Positions 1-9,109 of a DNA stretch of 64,000 nt are shown here, piece after piece. Location: the NCBI GenBank assembly GCA_022823505.1, contig JAJEIA010000022.1, forward strand, positions 1-64,000. The letters run 5' to 3'. The notes under the pieces were generated by a model, which searched no databases, was not told where the DNA came from, and worked only from the letters and a program-made list of their open reading frames with translations. Each line of letters starts with the position of its first letter. Position 1 is the stretch's first letter. Position numbers and translations under genes: made by a program. This DNA is from Dehalococcoidia bacterium (GTDB taxonomy: Bacteria > Chloroflexota > Dehalococcoidia > Lucifugimonadales > UBA3495).

Positions 1-36
1 CGGTCAGCATCATCTTCTGAGGCGATGGGCAATTTC

Positions 37-128
37 GTCAGAAGAAGGATTTTCAAGATCATAGGATGGGCAGGATTGGGGAAACGCAATCCGGAAAATC
101 CTGAAATCCGGTAAACCCTGCTTCTGAC
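37..128. repeat. palindromic dispersed repeat, copy A
   Basis: Imperfect inverted repeat of about 92 bp. It begins GTCAGAAG and ends CTTCTGAC, and both arms carry AGGATTT/AAATCCT-like blocks. Related elements lie at 24920-25028 and 36843-36952, all intergenic. The shared core reads like ATCCTGAAATCCGGTAAA. It looks like a small non-coding palindromic (REP/MITE-like) element; no coding capacity is seen. Confidence 0.55.
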
Positions 129-173
129 CGGCACCCGTATCCGTCTTCATTCCCCCGCGGTAGAGGTTGACGT

Positions 174-995
174 TTGAAACTTGAAGGCAAGACGGCGCTG
201 GTCACCGGCACCAGCCCCAACATCATGGGCGGCATCGCCGAGGAGTTGGCCCGCGCCGGCGCCAACCTAGTCTGTGTCGACATCCGCGAGGAGTACGCCG
301 AGAAGTGCGCCGCGTCCATCGTCGCCGAGGGGCACGATGCCATGGGCGTCGTCTGCGACGTGACCGACGAGGACCAGGTGGTCGCCGCCATCACCCAGGC
401 CACGGAACGCTTCGGCGGCATCGACATCCTGGCGAACGGCGCCGCCCTGTTCAATTTCAAGGGCGTGCTGGACATGCCCCTGGACGAGTGGCGCCGCCAG
501 ACTGACATCATCCTGACGGGCGCCTTCCTGTTCACCAAGCACGTCGCCCACCAGATGATCCGGCAGGAACGCCAGGGCAACATCATCAACATCATCTCCA
601 CCGCCGGGCACCAGGGCGAACCCGGCAACGTGGGCTACGGCACCGCCAAGGCCGGGCTGCTCAACTTCACCCGTTCCGTCGCCATGGAACTGTCCCGGTA
701 CGGCATCCGCGTCAACAGCCTGACGCCGACCGCCACCAACGCAACGGAGGGTCGGGAGCGTGCCGAAAGGTGGGGCGTGGAATGGCCCCGGCCACGGGGC
801 GGGCAGCGCGCCGCCGGACTGCTCCCGGACGCCAGCCAGGGCGCTCCGCTGCTCCGGCTCCCCGGCCCGTCACACTACGGCAAGGCCGCGGTATTCCTGG
901 CCTCCGACGACGCCGAGATGATCACCGGGTTCGACCTGCGCGTCGACGCCGGCGCGGTCTCGAAGTATTGGATCTGGTCGCCCGGCAACGCGTAA
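174..995 (+). CDS. SDR family oxidoreductase, divergent
   Basis: Short-chain dehydrogenase/reductase, 273 residues, cytosolic and NAD(P)-dependent; the substrate is unknown. A TTG start at 174 is chosen because AGAGG (162-166) sits 7 nt upstream and the Rossmann strand begins at once. The cofactor loop is atypical (TGTSPNIMGG, residues 11-20, instead of TGxxxGxG). The catalytic residues are present: Ser142 and Tyr155/Lys159 (YGTAK). The usual NNAG is NGAA (about 88-91). Between the fold core and the last strand (about 185-235) there is an Arg/Pro/Gly-rich stretch without the usual family pattern, so substrate specificity or even activity may differ. It ends convergently with the ABC-F gene 18 nt away. 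Confidence 0.85.
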   Translation: MKLEGKTALVTGTSPNIMGGIAEELARAGANLVCVDIREEYAEKCAASIVAEGHDAMGVVCDVTDEDQVVAAITQATERFGGIDILANGAALFNFKGVLDMPLDEWRRQTDIILTGAFLFTKHVAHQMIRQERQGNIINIISTAGHQGEPGNVGYGTAKAGLLNFTRSVAMELSRYGIRVNSLTPTATNATEGRERAERWGVEWPRPRGGQRAAGLLPDASQGAPLLRLPGPSHYGKAAVFLASDDAEMITGFDLRVDAGAVSKYWIWSPGNA

Positions 996-1013
996 GCCGG
1001 CCCGGCCGGAGCA

Positions 1014-2996
1014 TCAGCCGGCTTTGAGTTCCACCAGCGTCCGGTCCACGTCCTCCGCCTCCTGGGACAGCCGCTCCCACTCGTCCCACAGCGACTGCTC
1101 CTCTTCCTTGAGTAACCGGTAACGCTCCCCGGTATCCTCAAGTTGCGCCCGGTCCTCGAACCGGTCGGGGTTGGCGAACATCGCTTCCAGTTCCGACGTC
1201 ACGGCTTCCCGCTCGGTGATGGCCGCGCCGATCTCGTCGATCCGCGTCGCCAGTTGGCGGGCCTTCCGACTCAGCGCCCGCTCCTCCTCTTCCCTGGCCG
1301 TCAGGGGTCGCCGCGAACGTCGCCGACCCGAACCGTTATCCGATGGGGTATGGCTCTCGTGCTCCGTGGCTACGGCGACGGGCTTTACCTCCGCCTCCTG
1401 CTGCTTGCGATACAGGTACCCGTCGTAGTCACCCGGATACACCCGGGGCATCCCCCCGTCGATCTCGATGATCTTGTTTGCCACCTGCCGGATCAGCGTG
1501 CGGTCGTGGGTCACCAGGCAGATCGAGCCCTGGTAGTCTCCCAGGGCGTCGGCCAGAATCTCGCGGGACGTGATGTCCAGGTGGTTGGTCGGCTCGTCCA
1601 TCAGCAGGAAGTTGCTGGGTTGCAGCAACAGCTTGGCCAGCGCGACCCGCGCCTTTTCGCCGCCGGACAGCACGGAGATTGGTTTCAGGATGTCATCGCC
1701 GCTGAACAGGAACCCGCCCAGCGTGGTGCGCAGGTTCTGCTCCGACTCGGCCGGCGCCGCTTCCCGGAGTTCTTCCAGGGCGGTGTTGTTGGCATTGAGC
1801 AGATCCAGCACGTGCTGGGCGTAGTACGCGGTGATCACGTTGTGGCCGAGCCTGCGCTCTCCGTGATCGATGGGCAGCGCCCCGGCCAGGATCTTCAGCA
1901 GCGTCGTCTTGCCGGCCCCGTTCGGGCCCACCAGCGCCACCCGATCTCCCCTTTCCAGCGTCAGGTTCAGCCCGCGATACACCACGTTGTCGCCGTATGA
2001 CTTGCCCACGCCGGCCAGCCGGATGATTTCGGACCCGCTGCGCGGCGGCTCCGGGAACGTGTAGTTGACCTTGCGGGTCGCCCGGGGCAGCTCGATGATC
2101 TCGATCCGCTCCAGCTGCCTCAGCCGGCTCTGCACCTGCCTCGCCTTGGTGGCCTTGTACCGGAACCGCTCAACGAACCGCATCTGCCGCTGCATCTCGC
2201 GTTCCTGGCGCGCGGCGGCGGCCTGCTTGAGTTCCAGCGCCCGCTCGCGAGCGACCAGGTACTCGTCGTAGTTGCCCCGGTGGTGCACCACCTCGCCCGG
2301 TTCAATCGCCAGGATCCGGTTGGCCACCGTGTTCAGGAAAGCCCGGTCGTGGGACGTGATGACCACGCCGCCCGGGAAGGAGGCGAGATACTTCTCGAAC
2401 CACAGGTTGGCCTCGAGGTCCAGGTGGTTGGTGGGCTCGTCCAGCAGCAGGAGATCGGGGTTGCGGAACAGCAGCCGGGCCAGCTCGGCTCGCATGATCC
2501 AGCCGCCGCTGAACTCCCGCATGTCCCGGGAGAAGTCGCTGTCCTTGAACCCCAGGCCCGACAGGATCGCCTTGGCCTCGTGGTCCCGGTCGGCTCCTCC
2601 GGCCGCCTCCAGTTCCTCGTCCAGCCGACCGAGGCGATCCATCAGCTCCCGCTGCTCCGCCGGGTCGGTGGTCGAGGACAAAGCATCCCTGGCAGCGGCT
2701 ATCCGGTCGGACAGGTCGACCACTTCCCAGTCGGCGTTCAGTACCTCTTCAAGCAGCGACCGGCCCGCGAACGAGCCCGGCTCCTGCTTGAGGTATCCAA
2801 CCGTGGTGCTGCGCCGTCCGGAAATCGACCCGGAATCCGGCAGTGTGTCGCCGGCCAGGATGTCCAGCAGCGTCGTCTTGCCGGACCCGTTCGCGCCAAT
2901 CAGCGCGATGCGGTCGCCGGCCGCGGTGGAGAGGTTCAGCCCGCTGAAAAGCGTTCGCTCAGAATAGGCTTTGCTGATTTCGGATGCGACGAGCAT
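1014..2996 (-). CDS. ABC-F family ATP-binding protein
   Basis: A soluble twin-ATPase of the ABC-F family (660 residues). Known members bind the ribosomal E site and relieve stalled translation or protect against antibiotics; they are not transporters. Domain 1 has Walker A GANGSGKT (34-41), signature FSGGW and Walker [13 protein letters not shown]. Domain 2 has GPNGAGKT (about 354-361), LSGGEKAR and [11 protein letters not shown]. The basic inter-domain linker (about 235-300, rich in Arg and Gln) is the P-site tRNA-interaction motif region. The last 90 residues are a charged coiled coil. The ATG start fits the family N-terminus; no strong Shine-Dalgarno is seen. No transmembrane segments. The exact subfamily cannot be assigned by eye. 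Confidence 0.93.
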   Translation of the reverse strand: MLVASEISKAYSERTLFSGLNLSTAAGDRIALIGANGSGKTTLLDILAGDTLPDSGSISGRRSTTVGYLKQEPGSFAGRSLLEEVLNADWEVVDLSDRIAAARDALSSTTDPAEQRELMDRLGRLDEELEAAGGADRDHEAKAILSGLGFKDSDFSRDMREFSGGWIMRAELARLLFRNPDLLLLDEPTNHLDLEANLWFEKYLASFPGGVVITSHDRAFLNTVANRILAIEPGEVVHHRGNYDEYLVARERALELKQAAAARQEREMQRQMRFVERFRYKATKARQVQSRLRQLERIEIIELPRATRKVNYTFPEPPRSGSEIIRLAGVGKSYGDNVVYRGLNLTLERGDRVALVGPNGAGKTTLLKILAGALPIDHGERRLGHNVITAYYAQHVLDLLNANNTALEELREAAPAESEQNLRTTLGGFLFSGDDILKPISVLSGGEKARVALAKLLLQPSNFLLMDEPTNHLDITSREILADALGDYQGSICLVTHDRTLIRQVANKIIEIDGGMPRVYPGDYDGYLYRKQQEAEVKPVAVATEHESHTPSDNGSGRRRSRRPLTAREEEERALSRKARQLATRIDEIGAAITEREAVTSELEAMFANPDRFEDRAQLEDTGERYRLLKEEEQSLWDEWERLSQEAEDVDRTLVELKAG

Positions 2997-3136
2997 GGAG
3001 AGGTAGTGATTGGGACTTCGACCGTCAACCCTCGACCGGACGGGGCGGTTTCAGGTTGTCCTCACGGCCGATGCGGAAATCGCGCCCACCACCACCGGTG
3101 GCGGGCGCTGTATCCAAAAGGGAAAGTGCCGCCGGT

Positions 3137-3370
3137 CTAGTCTTCGCGGATGTCCTCGCCGCTGTCCACGCGGAACCCCACGCCCAGCTTGACCTGGTAC
3201 CAGTTGGCCCGACCATCGTCGATGGTGCCGCGGATTTCCTTCACCTCGAACCAGTCCAGGTTGCGGATGGTCTGGGCCGCCCGAGCGATCGCGCCGTCAA
3301 CGGCTTCCTGAATGCTCGAGCTGGACGATCCGACCAGCTCGACTACCTTGTACGTGCTTCCTACTGGCAT
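3137..3370 (-). CDS. dodecin family flavin-binding protein
   Basis: A 77-residue protein with the dodecin pattern: YKVVELVG near the start, SSSSIQEAVDGAIARA helix, then LDWFEVKEIRG. Dodecins assemble into hollow dodecamers that bind and buffer flavins. Here Trp (LDWFEV) falls where the flavin-stacking Trp lies, and Gln in NWYQVKL matches the flavin hydrogen-bonding Gln. The length is normal for the family. A GGAG lies 7 nt before the ATG. It is downstream of and divergent from the MetE-like gene. The many flavoenzymes nearby (LLM, GMC) make flavin storage a sensible role, but that link is inference. Confidence 0.9.
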   Translation of the reverse strand: MPVGSTYKVVELVGSSSSSIQEAVDGAIARAAQTIRNLDWFEVKEIRGTIDDGRANWYQVKLGVGFRVDSGEDIRED

Positions 3371-3605
3371 TCTCTCACTCCGTTATGTATGAGGGTGTTG
3401 TAGTTTTCGCGCTTCCGATTATCGCGCCCAAGTATAATATGCCGCGTAACCCGTTTGGGCAACCGGAACGGCGGATGTATTTGGGCGATAATCCGAGCCG
3501 ATCTCGCCGCAGTTGCACGACCGTCGCGTACCGCCAGCGACTTCGCCGGCGCACCAGCGCGTCCGGGCGACCCGGGGCACTCCCCCTACCGAGGTGCAAA
3601 CTCCC

Positions 3606-4751
3606 ATGCAGCGCAGCCAATCCCGCATCCTCACCACCCACACCGGCAGCCTGCCCAGACCTGAGGGCCTGGTGGCGATGCTGGGCTCCATTGCCCGCGG
3701 CGAACCGGTGGATCAGGCAGCGCTGGACGCCGCGGCGCGGGAGGCCACCAATAACGCCGTGTCGGCGCAACTGGACGCCGGCGTGGACGTCATCAACAAC
3801 GGCGAGCAGTCTCGGGTCAGCTTCTCCACCTACGTGACCCAACGGATGGCCGGCTTCGGCGGCTCGTGGACCCGCCGGGGCCACCGCGACCAGAACGAAT
3901 TCCCCGGGTTGGCGCGACCTCGCGTGGTGCAGCTGATGCGCGACGTTCCCACGTGCATCGGCCCCCTGTCCTACGAACGCCTGGACCTGGTGGAACGGGA
4001 GTGCCGCCAGCTGCTCGACGCCGTTGCCTCCGTCGACAATAGGCCCGAAGGGCTGTTCATGACCGCTGCGTCGCCGGGCATTGTCGCCCTTACCCTGGCC
4101 AACCGCTACTACGACAGCCACGAGGACTACGTTTTCGCCCTGGCCGAGGAACTGCGGAAGGAATACGAGATCATCATCGCCAACGGCCTGACGCTGCAGC
4201 TGGACTGTCCCGACCTGGCCATGGAGCGGCACATCTCCTACCAGGACGAGCCGCTGTCCGCCTTCCGCGACGTGGTCGCCCTGCACATCCGCGCCATCAA
4301 CCACGCCCTGGCTGACATCCCTCGCGACCGGGTGCGGCTGCACGTCTGCTGGGGCAACAGCGAGGGCCCGCACCAGTACGACGTGCCGCTGGAGGACATC
4401 GTCGACCTGCTCTACGAGGCCGACGTTGGAGCGCTGGTCATGGAAATGGCCAACCCCCGGCACGGTCACGAGCACCGCGTGTACCACGACCGTGCGCTGC
4501 CCGACGACACGCTGCTGGTGGCCGGCGTCATCGACACCAAGACCAACTACGTTGAACACCCCCGGCTGGTGGCCGACCGCCTGCACCAGGCCGTGGCCGC
4601 CGCCGGCGGTGACCCCACCCGCGTCCTGGCCGGCACCGACTGCGGTTTCGATACCTCCGCCGGCTCCAACCGCGTCGAGGCCGGCATCGTCTGGCTCAAG
4701 CTCAAAGCCATGCGCGAGGGCGCCGACATCGCCAGCCGGGAGCTTTTCTGA
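3606..4751 (+). CDS. MetE C-terminal-like cobalamin-independent methyltransferase
   Basis: Single-barrel protein (381 residues) of the cobalamin-independent methionine synthase C-terminal family, which includes thiol alkyl- and methyltransferases. The zinc ligands are all present: His246 and Cys248 (HVCWGN), Glu280 (EMANP) and Cys346 (GTDCGF), so thiol activation is likely intact. The N-terminal folate half of true MetE is absent, so methionine synthesis from folate is not implied; transfer to or from another thiol or a small methylated or alkylated substrate is more likely. Start ATG 3606 has GAGGTG 9 nt upstream and is preferred over an in-frame start at 3513. The next gene, an amidohydrolase, follows 75 nt later and may be co-transcribed. 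A TATAAT at 3433-3438 is a possible -10, without a good -35. Confidence 0.88.
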   Translation: MQRSQSRILTTHTGSLPRPEGLVAMLGSIARGEPVDQAALDAAAREATNNAVSAQLDAGVDVINNGEQSRVSFSTYVTQRMAGFGGSWTRRGHRDQNEFPGLARPRVVQLMRDVPTCIGPLSYERLDLVERECRQLLDAVASVDNRPEGLFMTAASPGIVALTLANRYYDSHEDYVFALAEELRKEYEIIIANGLTLQLDCPDLAMERHISYQDEPLSAFRDVVALHIRAINHALADIPRDRVRLHVCWGNSEGPHQYDVPLEDIVDLLYEADVGALVMEMANPRHGHEHRVYHDRALPDDTLLVAGVIDTKTNYVEHPRLVADRLHQAVAAAGGDPTRVLAGTDCGFDTSAGSNRVEAGIVWLKLKAMREGADIASRELF

Positions 4752-4826
4752 ACCGGCCGACTATCGCATCTCGTGGCGTAGAATGACGCCAAACCATCCT
4801 GCCCAACCGCCCAAGGAGCCACCGCA

Positions 4827-5651
4827 ATGATCATCGACACTCACACCCACGTGGTCAGCAGCGACAGGACGGCGCATCCGCTCCATCCCGACGCCACCGG
4901 CTGGTCCCTCGAAGTCAGCAACAACGTTGAGGATTTGATCAAGGAGATGGACAACGCCGGCGTGGAGTGCGCCACCCTCGTCCAGCCCAACGGCACCTAC
5001 GGCCTCGACAACTCCTACCAGTGCGACAGCGCCCTCCAGTACGCTCCGCGCACCGTCGCCGTTGGCATCCTCGACCCCGCCGCTGACGACGCCGCTGACA
5101 AACTCTCCTACTGGACCAACGAGCGCGGCATGTGGGGCGTCCGCCTCCAGAGCCAGGCCGAACCCGACGACCCCCGTTGCGACGCCCTGTGGGACCGCGC
5201 CGAATCCCTGGGCATCCCCATATCCATCGGCGGCGGCGGCACGGCCGACCGCGTCAACCGCATGCGTAACATCGGCGCCCGTCACCCCAACGTCCGGTTC
5301 GCCCCGGACCACTTCGCCGGCTGGAGCAACTCATCCGACAAGGCCGGCATGACCGCTGCCCTGGAGCAGCTGGCCACGTTGCCCAACGCCCACCTCCGCT
5401 ATTCCAGCACCAGCCTCGGCCCCTACGCCGACCTGTCCGACGACGAGAAGGACTTGTTCCGCCGCGTGATCGAAGCGTTCACCCCGCGCCGCATGATGTG
5501 GGGCTCCAACTTCCCGTCCTCCCGTGCCGGCGGCTTCATCGGCCAGGTGGAACTGGGCAAAACCGCCCTTCCCTGGCTCACCGCCGAAGACCTCGACTGG
5601 ATGATGGGCGGAGCCGCAGCCACCTTCTGGCCGATGCTGCAGGCGCCGTAA
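4827..5651 (+). CDS. amidohydrolase-2 family metal-dependent hydrolase
   Basis: TIM-barrel amidohydrolase (274 residues) of the ACMSD-like 'amidohydrolase 2' group, which hydrolyses or decarboxylates small carboxylic acids or lactones. It opens with the metal motif DTHTHV (His6, His8). Later features are a central His/Asp region (APDHFAGW) and a C-terminal MWGSNFPSS segment, equivalent to the family 'GSDxP' metal or catalytic Asp region but with Asn in place of Asp. An ATG preceded by AAGGAG 10 nt upstream sets the start. It lies 75 nt after the MetE-like gene, and its stop is only 5 nt before the molybdoenzyme start, so the three genes probably form one operon. Confidence 0.85.
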   Translation: MIIDTHTHVVSSDRTAHPLHPDATGWSLEVSNNVEDLIKEMDNAGVECATLVQPNGTYGLDNSYQCDSALQYAPRTVAVGILDPAADDAADKLSYWTNERGMWGVRLQSQAEPDDPRCDALWDRAESLGIPISIGGGGTADRVNRMRNIGARHPNVRFAPDHFAGWSNSSDKAGMTAALEQLATLPNAHLRYSSTSLGPYADLSDDEKDLFRRVIEAFTPRRMMWGSNFPSSRAGGFIGQVELGKTALPWLTAEDLDWMMGGAAATFWPMLQAP

Positions 5652-5656
5652 ACCCC

Positions 5657-6928
5657 ATGGACGACCCCGGGCGCCAACCCGTGCCCGCATCAACCGACAC
5701 CCGCTCGTTATGGGAGTACGCCAGCGCCCGGGGCATGGACCGCCGCCGGTTCCTGGGCCTCATGGCGGCCGGCGGCGCCGCAGCCGTGCTGGCCGCCTGC
5801 GGAGGCATCGGTTCCCCCGATACCACGGGGGGTTCGCCGTCTGCGGCGGCCGGCTCCGAGCCTGCGGACGTCGCACCCTGGTTCAAGGACCCCGCGCCGT
5901 TCATCGTCCGTGACGACAAGGGCCTGGAGGCGCGCCTGGAAAACATGCAGGGCAACATCACGCCCAACCGCCTGTTCTTCGTCCGCAACAACTCCGCAAG
6001 CCTGGACCTCGATGCCGGGTACTGGCGTCTCGCCGTGGAGGGCGACGCCATCTCCGAACCGCTGGAGCTGACCTACGCCGATGTTCGCGCCCTGCCCAGC
6101 CGCACGCTGACGTCCTACCTGGAATGCGCCGGCAACCACCGCGCCATGTTCGGCGTGATGAACGGGCAGGAAGCAGCAGGCACCCAGTGGACGACCGGGG
6201 CCGTGAGCAACGGCGAATGGGTCGGCGCACCACTGCGGGACGTGTTGACTTTGGCCGGCATCCGGCCCAACGCGGTCTCCGTGTTGCTCGTGGGACTGGA
6301 CGCGGAGTCACCGGAGGACGGCTTTCGCTATGTCCTGCCGGTGGAAAAGGCGCTGGATCCCGACACCCTGCTCGCCTACGTGTTGAACGGCGAGACGCTG
6401 CCCCGGGACCACGGTTTCCCCCTGCGCGCCCTGGTGCCCGGTTGGGTCGGCAGCGCCAACGTGAAGTGGTTGGGCCGCATCGTCGTGTCATCCGAGCCCA
6501 TGTGGACCCGCAACAACACCACTTCGTACACGCTTATCGGCGATGCGTACCCTCCGCAGGGCGAGTCGCTGGGCCAGCCCGTGACCGAGCAGGTGATCAA
6601 GAGCGCCCTCGCCCTGCCCTGGCCGGCGGAACTGTCGCCCGGGTCACACCGCATCCACGGCTACGCCCACTCGCCGGCCGCGCGTATCTCACGAGTGGAA
6701 TGGAGCGTAGATGCCGGCCAAACCTGGCACGACGCAACTCTGTCCGGCTCGCAGCCCGACCACTCCTGGGTGCGGTTCGAGTTCCAGTGGGACGCTCCAT
6801 CCGGTGATCACGTCATCATGACGCGCGCGACCGACGCGGCCGGCAACACCCAGCCGGACCGCGTCCCCTTCAACGAGAAGGGATACCTCTTCAATCAGCC
6901 CCTGGAGCACCCGGTGCGCGTGGCCTAA
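5657..6928 (+). CDS. sulfite oxidase-like molybdopterin oxidoreductase, Tat lipoprotein
   Basis: 423 residues. Residues 27-48 hold a twin-arginine export motif (DRRRFLGL) followed directly by a lipobox (LAAC, Cys48). The protein should be folded with its cofactor, exported by Tat and anchored as a lipoprotein. The mature part has the sulfite-oxidase Mo-pterin fold. Cys157 in LECAGNHR is the predicted Mo ligand. Toward the C-terminus an Ig-like dimerisation domain is seen (YAHSPAARISRVEWSVDAG). The family oxidises sulfite or reduces S- and N-oxides; there is no haem domain, so the partner is unknown. ATG 5657 sits 5 nt after the amidohydrolase stop. An internal ATG at 5735 would begin just before the Arg pair and is an alternative start. 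Confidence 0.9.
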   Translation: MDDPGRQPVPASTDTRSLWEYASARGMDRRRFLGLMAAGGAAAVLAACGGIGSPDTTGGSPSAAAGSEPADVAPWFKDPAPFIVRDDKGLEARLENMQGNITPNRLFFVRNNSASLDLDAGYWRLAVEGDAISEPLELTYADVRALPSRTLTSYLECAGNHRAMFGVMNGQEAAGTQWTTGAVSNGEWVGAPLRDVLTLAGIRPNAVSVLLVGLDAESPEDGFRYVLPVEKALDPDTLLAYVLNGETLPRDHGFPLRALVPGWVGSANVKWLGRIVVSSEPMWTRNNTTSYTLIGDAYPPQGESLGQPVTEQVIKSALALPWPAELSPGSHRIHGYAHSPAARISRVEWSVDAGQTWHDATLSGSQPDHSWVRFEFQWDAPSGDHVIMTRATDAAGNTQPDRVPFNEKGYLFNQPLEHPVRVA

Positions 6929-6973
6929 CCCCGCTTCCCCGGGCCGCCCCAAGGCCCCGGTTCCGCGTCGAAC

Positions 6974-8920
6974 CTACGTGTGGCACGCCTCGTCGCAGTG
7001 GTCGCTGGGCGGCACGTCCAGCACCGGGTTGGTGTCGAAGAACCCCACCGGCTTCAGGCTGAACCCGCAGTAGGCCACCGGCGAGATCGGCCAGTCCTCG
7101 GGTCGCGGCACGTGGTGGTAGCCCAGCGTGTACCACACCACCACGTCCGTGTCCGCCACGCTCCGATTGTTCTTCGTGTACTCCGGCAAGCCCGCGCCGC
7201 CCGGATGCTGGTTGGGATACGGCCCCGTGGCCGCTATCTCGTCCCGGTCGTAGGGCGTCACCCACAGGTGCTTGGTCATGAACCCCGCGCGCTTGATGAT
7301 GCTGGCGTCGGGATGCGCAAAGGGGAGGATGTTCTCCCCCGGCATGAGCTTGTAGCTCACCGGCTGCCCCAGCGCGTTCTTCGCCGTGGAACTGGACACC
7401 AGCCAGTACCGCCCGCTCATGGGGTCGATCACCCTCTGCGCCTCGTGTTCCGTACCCAGCAGGGTCTTCTGCGCGTAGAAGGCGTTGTTGTGCGGGTTGT
7501 CCGGACCCGGCGGTTCGGCCACCGTGTTCACCTCGAACACCGAGTTCTCCTCGCCGTCCACGCTCATGTCCATGCGGAAGTTGAAGAAGTGCTGGTGGAT
7601 ATGCGCGTTCAACTGGGGCGCAACTATCGTCCCGTACTTCGGAGTCTCGCCCTCGGCGATACCGGCGGTGTTGATGATGCCGGTCAGCTTGACCTCCATC
7701 TGGATCGTGCCGTCCTGGTAGAAGTACCAGAAGAACCCGTACTCGTAGTTGCCCACGGTGGCGATGCTGGAGATCACCAGCCGCCGCGAGCGCCGCACCT
7801 CGGTCTGCCCGCTGCGCCAGTCCGTGTGCTTCCACAGGATGCCGTAGTCCTCCTCGTGCATGCACACCGCGTTGGGGATCGTGAACGGCTCGCCCTGCCC
7901 GCTGTTCAGCACCGCGTCGAAGTAGTAGATCTCGCCCAGGCAGTCGCACCCCAGGGTCAGTGAGTTGGTGAGCAATCCGATGCCGTACTCGCCGGCGTCG
8001 AAGGCGTTCTTCCGGTAGTGATCCTTGCTGGGGTCGCCGTAGGGCACCACCATGTCCGACAACGCCGCCCGGTACAGGATGGGCCGCACCCGGCCCTGGT
8101 CCTCGTATCCGACCGTGTTGATCACCAACCCCTCTCGCGGCGTGAACCCCACCCGCAGATGCCACTTCTGCCAGGTGACCTTCCAGCCGTCCACCTGGAA
8201 GCTGGGGCCGTCCGGTTGCGTTATGTCCAGCGGTTTCAGGTCCTCGCGGAAGCGGTCCACAAACTCCGCGCCGTAGTTGCCCGGTTCCGGCGCCATGGGT
8301 ACCAATCCATAGTCGTCGATGCGCACCACCTTCATCTTGTTCAGGTCCACCACGGCAGTCACGCCCTCGATGGGCCGGGCGTAGCCGTTGTCCGTGGGGC
8401 TTGTTCGCGCAAAGCTGCGGCACAGCACCAGCCGCTGGCCTTCCTCGTCCTCGTACCCGTAGTTGCCCGCTGACCACGGGTCCACCATCACCAGGCTGGG
8501 GTCCGTGATGCCCCGCTTTTTGATGGCCGCAATGAACCCCGGATCAGCCTGAACCGTCGCCTCGCACTCCATGAACTCGTCAAACATCACCCGGGGCTGC
8601 ACGCCCGGGATATGCTCCCACGAAACCACCCGCCGTTCGTTCAGCGACACCACCGCCTCATAGGTGGCCTCGGCGTCGTTGTCCAGCACCACCAGGAAGG
8701 CCTCGCGTGGCATCGGGTCCCCGGCCTTGAACCGGAGCGCAATGTCCTTGGCCGGCTCCCGCAGCACCACGGTCTCGAACCGCGTGCGCGGCCCCAGGTC
8801 CCGCTGAGATTTCAGTATCGATGACGCCTCGGCGATCTCGTCCGCCGTGAGCGGGTCCAGGGGATGCGATGCCACTGAACGTGGCTCGGACTGTGCGGGT
8901 GCTTTGGTGAAAATGGCCAT
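6974..8920 (-). CDS. primary amine oxidase (copper/topaquinone)
   Basis: 648-residue copper amine oxidase, which oxidises primary amines to aldehydes with release of ammonia and hydrogen peroxide. The topaquinone precursor is Tyr392 in VGNYEYG. The catalytic base Asp308 lies in FDAGEYG. Two copper His are in HIHQHFF (about 440-444) and the third in YHHVPRPEDW (about 600). The length is normal for the family. No signal peptide is visible, so it looks cytosolic. An AGGAGG 6 nt upstream gives the ATG at 8920 strong support. It is divergent from the NHL gene; a candidate promoter lies in the 190-nt gap. Its amine substrate (for example phenylethylamine, histamine or agmatine type) cannot be told from sequence. 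Confidence 0.95.
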   Translation of the reverse strand: MAIFTKAPAQSEPRSVASHPLDPLTADEIAEASSILKSQRDLGPRTRFETVVLREPAKDIALRFKAGDPMPREAFLVVLDNDAEATYEAVVSLNERRVVSWEHIPGVQPRVMFDEFMECEATVQADPGFIAAIKKRGITDPSLVMVDPWSAGNYGYEDEEGQRLVLCRSFARTSPTDNGYARPIEGVTAVVDLNKMKVVRIDDYGLVPMAPEPGNYGAEFVDRFREDLKPLDITQPDGPSFQVDGWKVTWQKWHLRVGFTPREGLVINTVGYEDQGRVRPILYRAALSDMVVPYGDPSKDHYRKNAFDAGEYGIGLLTNSLTLGCDCLGEIYYFDAVLNSGQGEPFTIPNAVCMHEEDYGILWKHTDWRSGQTEVRRSRRLVISSIATVGNYEYGFFWYFYQDGTIQMEVKLTGIINTAGIAEGETPKYGTIVAPQLNAHIHQHFFNFRMDMSVDGEENSVFEVNTVAEPPGPDNPHNNAFYAQKTLLGTEHEAQRVIDPMSGRYWLVSSSTAKNALGQPVSYKLMPGENILPFAHPDASIIKRAGFMTKHLWVTPYDRDEIAATGPYPNQHPGGAGLPEYTKNNRSVADTDVVVWYTLGYHHVPRPEDWPISPVAYCGFSLKPVGFFDTNPVLDVPPSDHCDEACHT

Positions 8921-8978
8921 GAGTGCCTCCTGTGAAGTTATCCTTCTTGATCAATAATTTTTGCCGTCCGGTTTTCTG

Positions 8979-9007
8979 ACGCTACCAGCACGGCTTTTCG
9001 CGGTCAA
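8979..9007 (-). promoter_or_regulatory. candidate promoter of the amine oxidase
   Basis: On the minus strand, TTGACC (9007-9002) and TAGCGT (8984-8979) are separated by 17 nt, about 60 nt before the amine oxidase ATG. The -35 matches 5 of 6 consensus bases but the -10 only 3 of 6. Confidence 0.35.
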
Positions 9008-9109
9008 GCGACACGCCGAGCGCTCTATTCCCAGAATCCGCATCGGCATCCCGCCTCCGATGCTACAATCGCGCCACTTTGGGAGATAGCGGAACGCGGA
9101 GGCAACGCA

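Noticed and set aside
3375-4586. 403-residue minus-strand frame opposite the MetE-like gene
   Set aside because: The plus strand holds all zinc ligands in order; the antisense frame is Val/Gly/His-rich and motif-free.
6891-8477. 528-residue minus-strand frame overlapping the amine oxidase
   Set aside because: Another frame of the same strand as the real amine oxidase; Arg/Gly/Ala-rich shadow without motifs.
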